Assembly (NCBI RefSeq): GCF_014851915.1
Contig: NZ_JACVAP010000001.1
Span: forward strand, 248,001-312,000
DNA from: Xanthomonas sp. XNM01
GTDB lineage: Bacteria; Pseudomonadota; Gammaproteobacteria; Xanthomonadales; Xanthomonadaceae
Length of the DNA: 64,000 bases
Direction: 5' to 3'
Shown here in pieces: positions 45,272 through 56,481 of this stretch. Below the pieces are notes generated by a model. The model made no database searches. It had not been told where the DNA came from and saw only the letters and a list, made by a program, of their open reading frames with translations. Numbering within the stretch: the first letter of the stretch is position 1; the number at the start of each line of letters is the position of its first letter. Position numbers and translations under genes: made by a program.

Positions 45272-48064
45272 TCAGAAGCGGTATCCCATTTCCAGCCAGT
45301 AGCTGCGGCCGGGCTCGTAGTACGTGGCCGACGTGCCGGTACCCTGGATCCTGTTGCTGCGGTTGGTCAGGTTGGTCGCTTCCACGCGGATGTAGGTCTG
45401 CTGGTCACGTGGAAGATCCAGCGTGTACTCCAGCACCCCGTCCCAGGTCAGGCTCCTGGGGTTGTCGCGGTCCGCATAGACATCGATGGTCACGCCCTCG
45501 TGCTCCTCGGCGCCATCGAGCACGACATCCCGATACCCTGCCCGGTAGCGCAGGAAGTTGCTCCACATCAGCTCGCCACGCCCGACGGCGATGCGCGTCT
45601 GCGTCGAGAGCCGGGCAGTCCACGGGCGGTTGTAGTCGCCTGCGGGAAGATCGTAAAGCCAGGCCAGATGCCCTCGATACTTCACCAGTTCATTGCCGAG
45701 ATCCTCGTCCCAGCTGGACTCGTACGTGGTGTAGTTGCGGCGCACATCGGTGTAATCGAATGCGAACTGCATCTGGGTGACGGAGCTCCGCCAGCGCAAC
45801 GGTTCCTGCAGCCCGATGGTCAGCGTGTACACGTCGCTGCTGCTGCGGCCAGTGTTCACGTACTCGTAGACACGGGTGGAGTACACGCCGTCAGCGTCCT
45901 GGCTTGGGACCTGCTGGCGCAGAACCTCGTCGCGGTTCTCGCGATTGACGTACTTGAGGGTGAAGTCGAGGCCGGCCCAGCGCTGGTCGAGGCCGACCGT
46001 CCATTCGTCGGTGTGCGGGATGTCCACGTCCCTGATGCGGTTGGTCGATGCGCTGATGACGCCTTCCACGGTGTCCCACGAGACGTCGCTGCCGGTTCTG
46101 TCCTTGGTGACACGCAACCGCTCGCGTCCTTCGCGCAGGAGATAGCTGAAGAAGTTGCGCGCGTAGTAGCGGTTGACGCCGGCGGTCAGTACCGAATCGT
46201 CCTTTCCAAGGATGTTCCACGACACCGCCAGTCGCGGCGAGACCGTCGTCTCCCCCCAGATGTCGTCGCCATCCAGGCGCAGGCCCGGACGGACGCTCCA
46301 GTCGCCTGCACGGATGTCGTCCTGGACCCATGTGCTCCATTCATCGCCGCGCACGCTGAACTCGCCGGCACGATAGAAGAACAGCCGGCTGAAGTACTGG
46401 CCAAGCCCCGTGGCCAGGACCGGCGAGAGCGAGCAGCTTTCGCTGTCGACGCTCCCGTCCGTGAGCGTGCAACTCGTCGTCGGGGTGGGCTGCTGATAGT
46501 TGTAGTGGTCGCTGACCCGCGCGTAGTTGGCCTTGCGGCTCTGCCACGCCAGGCCGAACTGGAGGTTGTGACGCGTGCCGCCCCACTCGAGTGTGTCGCG
46601 GTCCGCGGTCGCACGCAGGCCGAGCTTGCGGTCGTGCTGATCGACATCGCCCCAGCTTCCTTCGATGCTGCTGGCTGTGCTGCCGGTGCCGATACCCCAG
46701 TCGAACTGCTCGGATTTCCTCCAGTTCCTGAAGTATTCGGCCTCGCCGCGCCGTGAACTTTCCACATTGCTGTAGCTCACGGTGTTGCGGAAGGTCCAGG
46801 CGCCGCGCTCGAACGCGGCCCGCAGGCCGACCACCGGTCCTCCCGATTTCAGGTCGTACCAGGCGTTCTCGTTGTTCTGGATGAAGTAGCGGTCGTCGGT
46901 GGGGGCGTAGGTGATGTTCGCCCCGAGTTCGAACGATTCGCCGGCCCAGTCGATGGCCAGGCTGGCGGAGGTGTTCTCACGCGTCTGGATCTTCTGGTTC
47001 TGTCCGGTGTCGCTGACATTGCCGGCGGTGTAGCCGCGGAGTGGAATCTCCGAGCGCGTACGGGCCACGCTGGCGATCATGCCGATGCCGCCGCTGGTGC
47101 GTCCCTCCAGGCGGGCACCAAGCCGGGACTTGTCGTACCGCGGCTGATACGCATAGGTGGCCGATTCCTCGAAACTGCGTTCCTGCCCCTCGGGGACGAT
47201 GATCTCGTCCCAAGCCGAGCGCGCGATGCGGAACGAGATCTTGCCTCCGAACGCGTCGCCGGCCTTGCGGCTCTTCGCATCCACCACACCGCCGCTGAAG
47301 CCGCCATACGAGGCAGGCACGTTGCTGTCGTAGACGGTCAGGCTCTCCAGCAGGTCGGTATCCAGCGCAATGCCCTGGGACTGGCTTGGGACATCGGAAA
47401 AGTGGCTCGGAATCACGGTCCCCCTTCTGTAGATGCTGTTGCCGGGGTCGATGTCGTTGTTGAAGCCGACGCCGTCGAGCAGGAACAGGTTCTGGTAGAA
47501 CGGGGCGCCATTGATGCTGAAATCGGTCGGCCTGATCTCGCCCATGTTGCGTGAGGTCTGCGCGGTGTCCGCGAACTGGACCGCCGGATTGATCCGCAGC
47601 AGGGTGGCGATGTCGCCGTTGCCCTTGTTCGTCTGCTCGATGTAGTCCTGCTCCAGGACGATGCCTTCCGAGTAGGGAAACGTGCGCTGTCCTCCGATCT
47701 TCAGTGGGCTCAGCGCGATCACGCCTTCCTCGGCGACCGGCGGCCTCTCCAGCCCGTAGCTGCCATCGGCGCGTTCGACCAGACGCAGGCCGGAGCCTGC
47801 GAGCAGGTGTTCCAGTCCGTCGCGGTTGCCATGGCGGCCGCGCAGCGCCGGTGCGCGCAGGCCGCTGGTCAGGGCAGGGTCGAAGGACAGCGCGATGCCG
47901 CGCTGGCTGGCGAAGGTGCCGAGCGAGCGGCCGAGCGGGCCGGCAGGCAGCTGGATCTCGGTCGCGGACGATGCGGCCGTCGTATCGGCGAGGGCCGGCA
48001 GCGGGGCGGCGGCCAGGGCGAGGGCCAGCAGGCTGGCGCGGACAGGGGGCTGGAGTCGGGGCAT
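45272..48064 (-). CDS. STN-containing TonB-dependent transducer/receptor
   Basis: A 930-residue outer-membrane transducer. After the signal peptide (LLALALAAAPLPALA) comes an STN domain (residues 34-100, IQLPAGPLGRSLGTFASQRGIALSFDPAL). The plug has an unusual opening, ALSPLKIGGQRTFPYSEGIVLEQDYIEQ, and RPTDFSINGAPFYQNLFLLDGVGFNND; the barrel ends WLEMGYRF. A disulfide-sized pair of Cys sits in one external loop (SCTLTDGSVDSESC). The STN domain and the upstream fecI-fecR genes show that it induces its own synthesis on binding its ligand. The ligand is unknown, but iron is implied by the Fur-like box before fecI. The start is the ATG at 48064. Confidence 0.9.
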   Translation of the reverse strand: MPRLQPPVRASLLALALAAAPLPALADTTAASSATEIQLPAGPLGRSLGTFASQRGIALSFDPALTSGLRAPALRGRHGNRDGLEHLLAGSGLRLVERADGSYGLERPPVAEEGVIALSPLKIGGQRTFPYSEGIVLEQDYIEQTNKGNGDIATLLRINPAVQFADTAQTSRNMGEIRPTDFSINGAPFYQNLFLLDGVGFNNDIDPGNSIYRRGTVIPSHFSDVPSQSQGIALDTDLLESLTVYDSNVPASYGGFSGGVVDAKSRKAGDAFGGKISFRIARSAWDEIIVPEGQERSFEESATYAYQPRYDKSRLGARLEGRTSGGIGMIASVARTRSEIPLRGYTAGNVSDTGQNQKIQTRENTSASLAIDWAGESFELGANITYAPTDDRYFIQNNENAWYDLKSGGPVVGLRAAFERGAWTFRNTVSYSNVESSRRGEAEYFRNWRKSEQFDWGIGTGSTASSIEGSWGDVDQHDRKLGLRATADRDTLEWGGTRHNLQFGLAWQSRKANYARVSDHYNYQQPTPTTSCTLTDGSVDSESCSLSPVLATGLGQYFSRLFFYRAGEFSVRGDEWSTWVQDDIRAGDWSVRPGLRLDGDDIWGETTVSPRLAVSWNILGKDDSVLTAGVNRYYARNFFSYLLREGRERLRVTKDRTGSDVSWDTVEGVISASTNRIRDVDIPHTDEWTVGLDQRWAGLDFTLKYVNRENRDEVLRQQVPSQDADGVYSTRVYEYVNTGRSSSDVYTLTIGLQEPLRWRSSVTQMQFAFDYTDVRRNYTTYESSWDEDLGNELVKYRGHLAWLYDLPAGDYNRPWTARLSTQTRIAVGRGELMWSNFLRYRAGYRDVVLDGAEEHEGVTIDVYADRDNPRSLTWDGVLEYTLDLPRDQQTYIRVEATNLTNRSNRIQGTGTSATYYEPGRSYWLEMGYRF

Positions 48065-48204
48065 CGGGGTCTTGGGTGGAAGGGGTTCATCTGCCTTGCC
48101 ACGCGAGATCGGAAAAAGTGTCACCGCCCCGCGACCGGCCATCGCCGGCCATGGCGTCACACCGCCTCGCCCTGCCTGGCTGGACGCGAACGGGGTGGTG
48201 GGCG

Positions 48205-49197
48205 TCAGGATCCTGCGGCCCGCGCATGCACCGTGGTCCACCAGCCGCCGGCGCGCTGCTCGATGGCGATGGGGTAAGTGGCCATCAGCATCGCCAGGCT
48301 GCGGTCGATGTCGTCCAGGGGAAACGCGCCGGAGACGCGCAGCCGGGCGACGGCGGGTGTGCAGCGCAGGACGCCGGGCCGGTAGCGGCCCAGTTCGGCC
48401 AGCACCGCCGACAGCGGCCAGGCGTCGACGGCGAGCATGCCGCCGGTCCAGGCGGTGGCCGCGGGATCGAGCGCGTGTACGTCCGCACTGGCGCTGCTGG
48501 CGGAGAACGCCAGTTGCTGGCCGGCATCGACGCGGATCGCCGTGCTCGGCTGTCCGGCCGGTTCGGTCCGGACCGCCCCCTCCAGCACCGCCAGCACGGT
48601 GCGGTCGGCGTCGACCCGGACGTTGAAGCGCGTGCCGAGCGCCTGCATCCGGCCGTGCGGGCTGACCACCCGGAACGGCCGTGCGGGGCGCTGCGGATCG
48701 GGGGCGGTGTCGATCAGGATCTGGCCCTCGCGCAGGCGCAGCAGGCGCTGCCGCGGGCTGAAGGCCGCATCCAGTGCGGTGGCGGTATCCAGCTCGACCT
48801 GGCTGCCGTCGTCCAGTCGCAGCGGCCGGCGCTCGCCGGTGGCGGTGCGCCACTGCGCGTCCCAGTGCGCACGCTCCCACAGCGACCACAGCAGCCAGCC
48901 ACCGGGTGCGAGGGCGAAGGCGCCGGCCAAGCTGCGCATCGCCGCGCGGCGCGACGGCGAGGCCGGCCGGCCGAGTACCGGCCCTGCGATCGCGGCCGGG
49001 ACGCTGGCCAGCAGCCCACGCAGGCGCTCGGCACGTTCCCAGGCGCGCGCGTGCTCGGGGTCCTGCGCGCGCCAGCGGGCGCAGGCGGCATGGTCGGCAT
49101 CGCTGGCGTCGTGCCCGCCCAGCCGGACCAGCCAGTCCGCGGCCTGTTCCAGCGCGTGCGGATCCAGCGGGCGGTCACCGGCCGGTTCAGGGCGCAT
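48205..49197 (-). CDS. FecR-type anti-sigma/sigma-regulator
   Basis: A 330-residue regulator paired with the sigma factor encoded just before it. The DUF4880 domain covers residues 12-65 (LEQAADWLVRLGGHDASDADHAACARWRAQDPEHARAWERAE). A weak membrane segment at about 88-108 follows SRRAAMRSLAG, so twin-arginine export is conceivable. The FecR domain shows RPLRLDDGSQVELDTATAL, LLRLREGQILIDT, FRVVSPHGRMQALGTRFNVRV and VLEGAVR. The C-terminal part should contact the STN domain of the receptor at 45272. Its start overlaps the sigma gene by 11 bases. Confidence 0.92.
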   Translation of the reverse strand: MRPEPAGDRPLDPHALEQAADWLVRLGGHDASDADHAACARWRAQDPEHARAWERAERLRGLLASVPAAIAGPVLGRPASPSRRAAMRSLAGAFALAPGGWLLWSLWERAHWDAQWRTATGERRPLRLDDGSQVELDTATALDAAFSPRQRLLRLREGQILIDTAPDPQRPARPFRVVSPHGRMQALGTRFNVRVDADRTVLAVLEGAVRTEPAGQPSTAIRVDAGQQLAFSASSASADVHALDPAATAWTGGMLAVDAWPLSAVLAELGRYRPGVLRCTPAVARLRVSGAFPLDDIDRSLAMLMATYPIAIEQRAGGWWTTVHARAAGS

Positions 49198-49678
49198 GCG
49201 CGAGGCAGCCGACGAAGGCGCGCTTCATGTGCCGCTTGACCGTACTCAGCGAGATGCCCAGCTGGCCGGCGATCTGCGCGTAGCCCAGGCCATCGAACTG
49301 GGACAGCAGGAACACCGTGCGTGCCTGCGATGGCAGCCCGTCGAGCATCGCGTCGATCAGCTGCAGCGCCTCGCGCACGATCGCCTGCTGTTCCAGCGAG
49401 GGCAGGACCGGTTCGGGGGCGGCGGCCAGGCTGTCCAGGTAGGCGCGCTCCAGCGACTGTCGGCGGAACCAGTGGGCCATCAGGCCCTTGGCCACCGTGG
49501 TCAGGAACGCGCGTGGCTCGTGCAGGCCGGCGAGGTCGCGGGCCATGATCCGGGCGAAGGTGTCCTGGGCCAGGTCGGCGGCGGTCTCGCGGCAGCCCAC
49601 CCGTCCGCTCAGCCAGCGCTGCAGCCAGGGCTGGTGGTCCCGGTAAAGCGTGTCCAGCAGAGGGTGCGAAGCCTGCAT
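49187..49678 (-). CDS. FecI-type ECF sigma factor
   Basis: A 163-residue ECF sigma factor: region 2 with [42 protein letters not shown], and region 4 with [41 protein letters not shown]. The combination LTTVAKGL and KRHMKRA is typical of FecI. It heads the leftward fecI-fecR-receptor-peroxidase unit and should drive transcription of the receptor. The ATG at 49678 is the usual FecI start. A Fur-like box lies 33-51 bases upstream, so iron starvation probably controls the whole set. Confidence 0.93.
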   Translation of the reverse strand: MQASHPLLDTLYRDHQPWLQRWLSGRVGCRETAADLAQDTFARIMARDLAGLHEPRAFLTTVAKGLMAHWFRRQSLERAYLDSLAAAPEPVLPSLEQQAIVREALQLIDAMLDGLPSQARTVFLLSQFDGLGYAQIAGQLGISLSTVKRHMKRAFVGCLAHAP

Positions 49679-49710
49679 CGGCGAACAATCATGCCGGGCG
49701 CCCGGCTCTG

Positions 49711-49729
49711 GTGAATGATAATTGTTCTC
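49711..49729 (-). promoter_or_regulatory. Fur box upstream of the second fecI
   Basis: GTGAATGATAATTGTTCTC (plus strand) matches 14 of 19 positions of the Fur consensus. It is an AT-rich island in GC-rich DNA, placed just before the leftward fecI start, as in E. coli fecIR. Confidence 0.75.
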
Positions 49730-49894
49730 AATTATGCGCCTGCCGGCGGACCATGCCAAGCGAGTCGTCGGCGCCATCGCGTCACGCCGCGGTGCATTGT
49801 CGAACCCGCACCGCACGCGTTGCCCAGCGCGGACTGCCCGGCCGCCCGGGCCGGCAGCGGCGCGCGCGGGATGCGGCGTCGAACGCACGCGCCT

Positions 49895-49922
49895 GTCTTG
49901 AATCGATTGGACGTGGCCGCAT
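49895..49922 (+). promoter_or_regulatory. sigma-32 heat-shock promoter of clpB
   Basis: CTTGAAT (49895-49901), a 13-base spacer, then CCGCATCT (49915-49922). The sigma-32 consensus is CTTGAAA, 11-15 bases, CCCCATNT, so each box has one mismatch. It lies 56 bases before the clpB start codon. Confidence 0.82.
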
Positions 49923-49977
49923 CTGTGCAGCATCGGTCGCCATCGCGGCCCACATCTTTCGAAGAGGAGTCTCCACG

Positions 49978-52563
<2,586 letters not shown>

Positions 52564-53034
52564 TCACCCTGGTGGCCGCTTCCTGCGGTGCGCACGAGGT
52601 GGCCGCAGCGTCCGCGTACCAATCCTGATGCCGTGTCGGGGCAGTGGCGGGCCGGCGATGCGGAACCGGCGCCGGAACAGGATTCCGGCATCGACAGCCG
52701 TCCAGCGCGGCGGCAGACGGATCGCACACGGGCCGGTATCGGTGCCGTCAGAGACACGGGAGACCGTTCTGGTCTCCCGCTTCTTTGGGGCCGGGAGACA
52801 TGGGGTCTTGCCTTCCGTGCACGCACAAGACGGTTCTGCGGCCGCGTCCCGTGTCGATGGCATCGCAGGTTCGATGTGACTCCGGTGCGCGCGGGAGTCC
52901 GCGTCCGGCGTCCTTGCCCCGCAAACGGTATCGCGTTCCCGTGGCGGATGACGGGATGGAAGGCGGGGAGCGCCGCACCCGAGGCGGGCCGCTGCAGGAG
53001 CCGCATCCAGCAGCTCCCGCAGCGTCGCCGCGGC
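52564..53034. other. intergenic region after clpB
   Basis: About 470 bases between converging genes. A strong hairpin at 52757-52779 is described separately. The rest holds no gene or repeat that I can support. Confidence 0.6.
52757..52786 (+). terminator. probable clpB terminator
   Basis: CGGGAGACC pairs perfectly with GGTCTCCCG around a GTTCT loop and is followed by CTTCTTT. It is about 195 bases past the clpB stop with no gene between, so it most likely ends the clpB transcript. Confidence 0.75.
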
Positions 53035-54183
53035 TCAGTACCCCAGCCGCACCACGCTCTCCGCCGCGCCTTTTTCGGCTTCGCGTGCGTTCTTGACCGA
53101 CACGTAGACCGTACCGCTGGCCGCATCCAGCGCCAGGCTGTTCGGATGCGCGGCCATCGCGATGGTCTCCAGCAGCGCCTTGCTGGTGCTGTCGAACACG
53201 CTGACCGAGCCGCCGCCGCGGTTGGTGACGTACAGGCGCGCGCGCGGCGCGTCGAACAGCACCGCGATGGGGCCTTCGCCGGTGGCCAGGCTGTCGCTGA
53301 CCGTGCCGGTTTCCGGGTCGATGATCGCCAGGCGATTGCCCGGATGCTGCGACTGGTAGCCGGGCTGGCGCTCGGCCAGCATCTTGCGCACCTGTTCCAG
53401 CCCCTGGTCGGTGGCGAACAGGCGCTTGCCCGCCGCGTCCCAGGCCAGGTTCAGCGGCTGCTCGACGCCGGTGGTCAGGCGCTTGCCGATCTCCAGCGTG
53501 CCGGTGTCGACGCTGATCGCCTCGCCGGCGAAGTTGGACACGAACACGCGCTTGCCTTCGGCATCCAGCGCAATGCCGGTGGCGACCGGACCGAAGCCCT
53601 CGATGGTCTTCTCGAGGCTGAAGTCCGCGGTGTCGACGACGAACAGCACGCTGCCCTCGAAGCCCAGGCCGGGTGCGAACAGGCGGTGGTTGTCGCGGTC
53701 CAGCACCAGCTCGCGCAGGTGGTGGGCGGCGCTGGCCTTGCCGTCCTCGCCGACGGTCTTCTCTTCCAGCTGCAGCGTGTCGAGCAGCTGGTTGCTGGCG
53801 GTATCGATCACCGAGATCGACGCGTCCATGCCATGCCCAACGTACAGGCGGTCGGCCGCGTCGTCCAGCACCACACCGAAGCCCTTGTGCGGCAGCCCGA
53901 TCTCCTGCTGCACGGCCAGCGTGGCCGGATCCAGGCGCAGGATCTTCGACGCTGCGGCGGTATCGCCGAAGCCCCCCGACGAGGCGACGAACACCGCGTT
54001 CTGGCGTGCGCTGTAGGCCAGTTCGTACAGGCCGGGCGCGACCTCGGCGCGGGTGATCGTGGCGGGAACGTAGGCCGCTGGCGGTGCGGCGTCGGCCGGG
54101 GGTTCGGTGGATGGGCCGGCACAACCGGCGAGGCCGGCCAGGGTCAGCAGCGTGGCCGCGACGGCGGAAAGGGAATGGTGCAT
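53035..54183 (-). CDS. YncE-like beta-propeller lipoprotein
   Basis: A 382-residue precursor with a signal peptide ending in the lipobox LAGLAGC (Cys22), so lipid-anchored. The mature part is a YVTN-type seven-bladed propeller, with repeating strands such as VVLDDAADRLYVGHGMDASISVIDTASN, IALDAEGKRVFVSNFAGEAISVDTGT, LAWDAAGKRLFATDQG, VLFDAPRARLYVTNRGGGSVSVFDS and LALDAASGTVYVSVKN. This is close in form to E. coli YncE, which is iron-regulated and binds DNA in vitro; the true role is unclear. The start at 54183 gives the lipobox directly. It is divergent from the DUF4189 module. Confidence 0.85.
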   Translation of the reverse strand: MHHSLSAVAATLLTLAGLAGCAGPSTEPPADAAPPAAYVPATITRAEVAPGLYELAYSARQNAVFVASSGGFGDTAAASKILRLDPATLAVQQEIGLPHKGFGVVLDDAADRLYVGHGMDASISVIDTASNQLLDTLQLEEKTVGEDGKASAAHHLRELVLDRDNHRLFAPGLGFEGSVLFVVDTADFSLEKTIEGFGPVATGIALDAEGKRVFVSNFAGEAISVDTGTLEIGKRLTTGVEQPLNLAWDAAGKRLFATDQGLEQVRKMLAERQPGYQSQHPGNRLAIIDPETGTVSDSLATGEGPIAVLFDAPRARLYVTNRGGGSVSVFDSTSKALLETIAMAAHPNSLALDAASGTVYVSVKNAREAEKGAAESVVRLGY

Positions 54184-54480
54184 GGATGACGCCCTCGAAG
54201 GATCGGGTTGCTCGGTCGGGTGCCGTGGAAGGCGGCCCGGTGGTCCGGCTGGCGTCATGCGATCCGGCACGCCCGTGCGGGGCGGCGGCGGTGTGCTGGC
54301 TGTGCGGGGAGTGTACCCGCCTGCAGCGGGACGCGGCGGGCGATGGCGCATGCCTGCGCAGGAGCGCCGGCAACGATGCCGCGTGAATGTGTGACATCGC
54401 GGGCGATTCGGTATTCCCGCTGAGGGGTATCGCGCCGGGGCTTGCTAAGCTCCGCGACGGATTTTTTCAGAGCAAGGGAC

Positions 54481-54945
54481 ATGCACCGTATGCGACGTCG
54501 CGTTTCCGCCTGTGTGCTGGCCATGTCGATGGCGGCGCTCCCCGCCCTGGCGCAGACGCCGCAGGGCCAGGCGCAACTGCCGCCTCCGGGTACCCTCAGC
54601 GCCAACATGCCGCCCGGGGTGGAGATCCACATGGGCATCTTCGTCAGCGACTCGACCCAGGAATTCAGCCGCGAGCAGGGCTCGACCGCGGTGGAGGCCC
54701 GGCTGCGCGCACGCAGGGCCTGCGCCGAACTCGCCCCCGACTGCGAGGAAGTGCTCAACTTCCCGATGCGCGACCACTGCCTGGCGGTGGCGGTGAACCC
54801 GACCATCGGCAAGGGCGCGCGCGCGTTGTTCGCCAATGCCGCGCAGAAGGATGCGCCGCAGGCCGGCACCCTGCGCGAGCAGACCGTGGCCCAGTGCCAG
54901 CAGGGCGGCGGTACCTGCCAGGTGTTCTTTGACTACTGTTTCTGA
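54481..54945 (+). CDS. small exported six-cysteine protein (module copy 1, gene A)
   Basis: A 154-residue precursor with a signal peptide (VSACVLAMSMAALPALAQ), so the mature protein is periplasmic or secreted. A PPPGT turn precedes a conserved core with six Cys, in the contexts RRAC, PDC, DHC, AQC, GTC and a final YCF, enough for three disulfides. The pattern resembles one DUF4189 unit. Gene A of copy 2 (56014) keeps all six Cys and the VSDSxQE and GGTAVEA-like segments, so the two are paralogues. An AAGGGAC site precedes the ATG at 54481. The stop overlaps the next gene by 17 bases. No function is known. Confidence 0.75.
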   Translation: MHRMRRRVSACVLAMSMAALPALAQTPQGQAQLPPPGTLSANMPPGVEIHMGIFVSDSTQEFSREQGSTAVEARLRARRACAELAPDCEEVLNFPMRDHCLAVAVNPTIGKGARALFANAAQKDAPQAGTLREQTVAQCQQGGGTCQVFFDYCF

Positions 54946-55969
54946 GCGCCTGATGGCGCGGCTGCTGGCCGTGGCCCTGCTGCTGGCGCCTGCGCTGTCG
55001 ACCGCGCAGCCGATGGCGCAGCAGATGCAGCGGCAGGCCCAGTTCCAGCAGCAGAACCACTACTGGCACCAGTACTACCAGAACCAGCAGCAGGCCTCGG
55101 CATCCGAGCTCGCTGCGCAGCGCGAGGCGGCCGCACGCCTGGCCGCGCAGGACGCGGCGGTGCGTGCCGATGCCGAGCGCGACTGGTGGGGCGCGGTGGC
55201 GGTCGACGTCGACAGCGGGCAGTGGTTCACCCAGCTGCACGCGCACGACGAAGCGCAGGCGCAGCGCGCCGCGATGGAAGCATGCACCGGCAACTGCTTT
55301 CCGGTGCTGAGCTTCGCCAATACCTGCATCGCGCCTGCCTACAGCGGCCAGGGCGGCATGTTCCTGGCCGATGGCGGCAGCAAGAAGGCCGCTGGCGAGG
55401 CCGCGGTGGCGGCCTGCAGGGCCGCCGGTGGCGAGGGCTGCAGCGCCGAGCCGGGGCAGAGCTACTGCACCGGCTGGAAGCATGCGTACTCGATGCTGGA
55501 GCGCTTCAACTACCGCACCTCGCTGGTCGTCCTGAGCCGGGTCAAGGCGCCACGGCTGGCGTGGTTTCCCGGCAGCGCGACGTTCCTTGCGGCTCCGCCG
55601 GGGCAGCGCGGTGCGGGCGAGCGCCAGGCGCTGGGCACCGACGGCGCGCGCCCGGTCGGCATGGCGCGCGCGTCGTTCGCCTTCGCCTCCAGTGCCGACG
55701 GCGAGGCCACCGGCCTGCAGATGGCGCCGACCGCGAAGGTCGCCGCCGACGCGGCCCTGAAGGAGTGCGGGAAGGCCGACTGCACGCTGGTGCTGGAGTG
55801 GGGTGCCGGCGCTTGCGCGACCGTGGTGCGTGGCTACACCCCGGGCAGGCCCGCCTTCCATTTCGGTGCCGAAGCCGATACCGAGGCCGCGTCCGAAGAG
55901 GCCGCGGTGCTCGAATGCATGGACAGCGACTACGATCGCTGCCCCGTGATGCTCAGGAAGTGTTTCTGA
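54929..55969 (+). CDS. exported DUF4189-type protein (module copy 1, gene B)
   Basis: Probably begins at TTG 54929, inside the end of gene A; copy 2 has the same TTG start and the same 17-base overlap. An ATG at 54953 is the alternative. The 346 residues comprise a signal peptide, a Gln/Ala-rich coiled region (about 30-80) and two DUF4189-like units. The first is DWWGAVAVDVDSGQW with CTGNCFPVLSFANTCIAPAY; the second is FAFASSADG with CGKADCTLVLEWGAGACATV, ending RCPVMLRKCF. DUF4189 has no firm function, though such proteins occur in secreted and effector-linked settings. Its paralogue is at 56465. Confidence 0.78.
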   Translation: MTTVSERLMARLLAVALLLAPALSTAQPMAQQMQRQAQFQQQNHYWHQYYQNQQQASASELAAQREAAARLAAQDAAVRADAERDWWGAVAVDVDSGQWFTQLHAHDEAQAQRAAMEACTGNCFPVLSFANTCIAPAYSGQGGMFLADGGSKKAAGEAAVAACRAAGGEGCSAEPGQSYCTGWKHAYSMLERFNYRTSLVVLSRVKAPRLAWFPGSATFLAAPPGQRGAGERQALGTDGARPVGMARASFAFASSADGEATGLQMAPTAKVAADAALKECGKADCTLVLEWGAGACATVVRGYTPGRPAFHFGAEADTEAASEEAAVLECMDSDYDRCPVMLRKCF

Positions 55970-56013
55970 CGCCGCCGGTCCGGGGCGCCCCTCTTTTCTC
56001 TGAAGGACCAGTC

Positions 56014-56481
56014 ATGACGCGATATCCGATTCTCGCCGCCGGCCTGCTGTTGGGCCTGTCCGTTGCCGTTCCGGCGGCCGCCCAGTCCGCAGGCTCCATG
56101 ATGGAGGGCCTGCCGCCGCCGGGCACCATGTCCAGGAGCCTGCCCGAGGGCATGGAGCTCTACATGAGCCTGTGGGTCAGCGACAGCGCGCAGGAAGTCA
56201 CCAACGGCGTCGGCGGCACCGCGGTCGAAGCCAAGGTCCGGACCCGCATGGACTGCCAGAAGAAGGCCCAGGACTGCGCCGAGCTGGTGACGATGCCGGT
56301 CCGCAACCACTGCATGGCCATCGCCGGCGACCGCGGCGCGACGCCGGGCAAGCGCGCCATCTTCGCCGCCACCGGCGAAGCCGGCAAACAGGCCGACGGC
56401 GTACTGGGCCAGAAGGTGCTGGCCGAGTGCAAGGCGTCCGGCGCCCAGCAATGCGAGGTGCAGATTGAATACTGTTTCTAA
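56014..56481 (+). CDS. small exported six-cysteine protein (module copy 2, gene A)
   Basis: A 155-residue paralogue of the protein at 54481. The signal peptide (LAAGLLLGLSVAVPAAAQ) is followed by LPPPGTMSRSLPEGMELYMSLWVSDSAQE, then the same six Cys (MDC, QDC, NHC, AEC, QQC, final YCF). Roughly a third to a half of positions look shared by eye. The gene starts 44 bases after copy 1 gene B, with a GAAGGA site before the ATG at 56014. Its end overlaps gene B of copy 2. All four genes should be one transcript. Confidence 0.75.
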   Translation: MTRYPILAAGLLLGLSVAVPAAAQSAGSMMEGLPPPGTMSRSLPEGMELYMSLWVSDSAQEVTNGVGGTAVEAKVRTRMDCQKKAQDCAELVTMPVRNHCMAIAGDRGATPGKRAIFAATGEAGKQADGVLGQKVLAECKASGAQQCEVQIEYCF

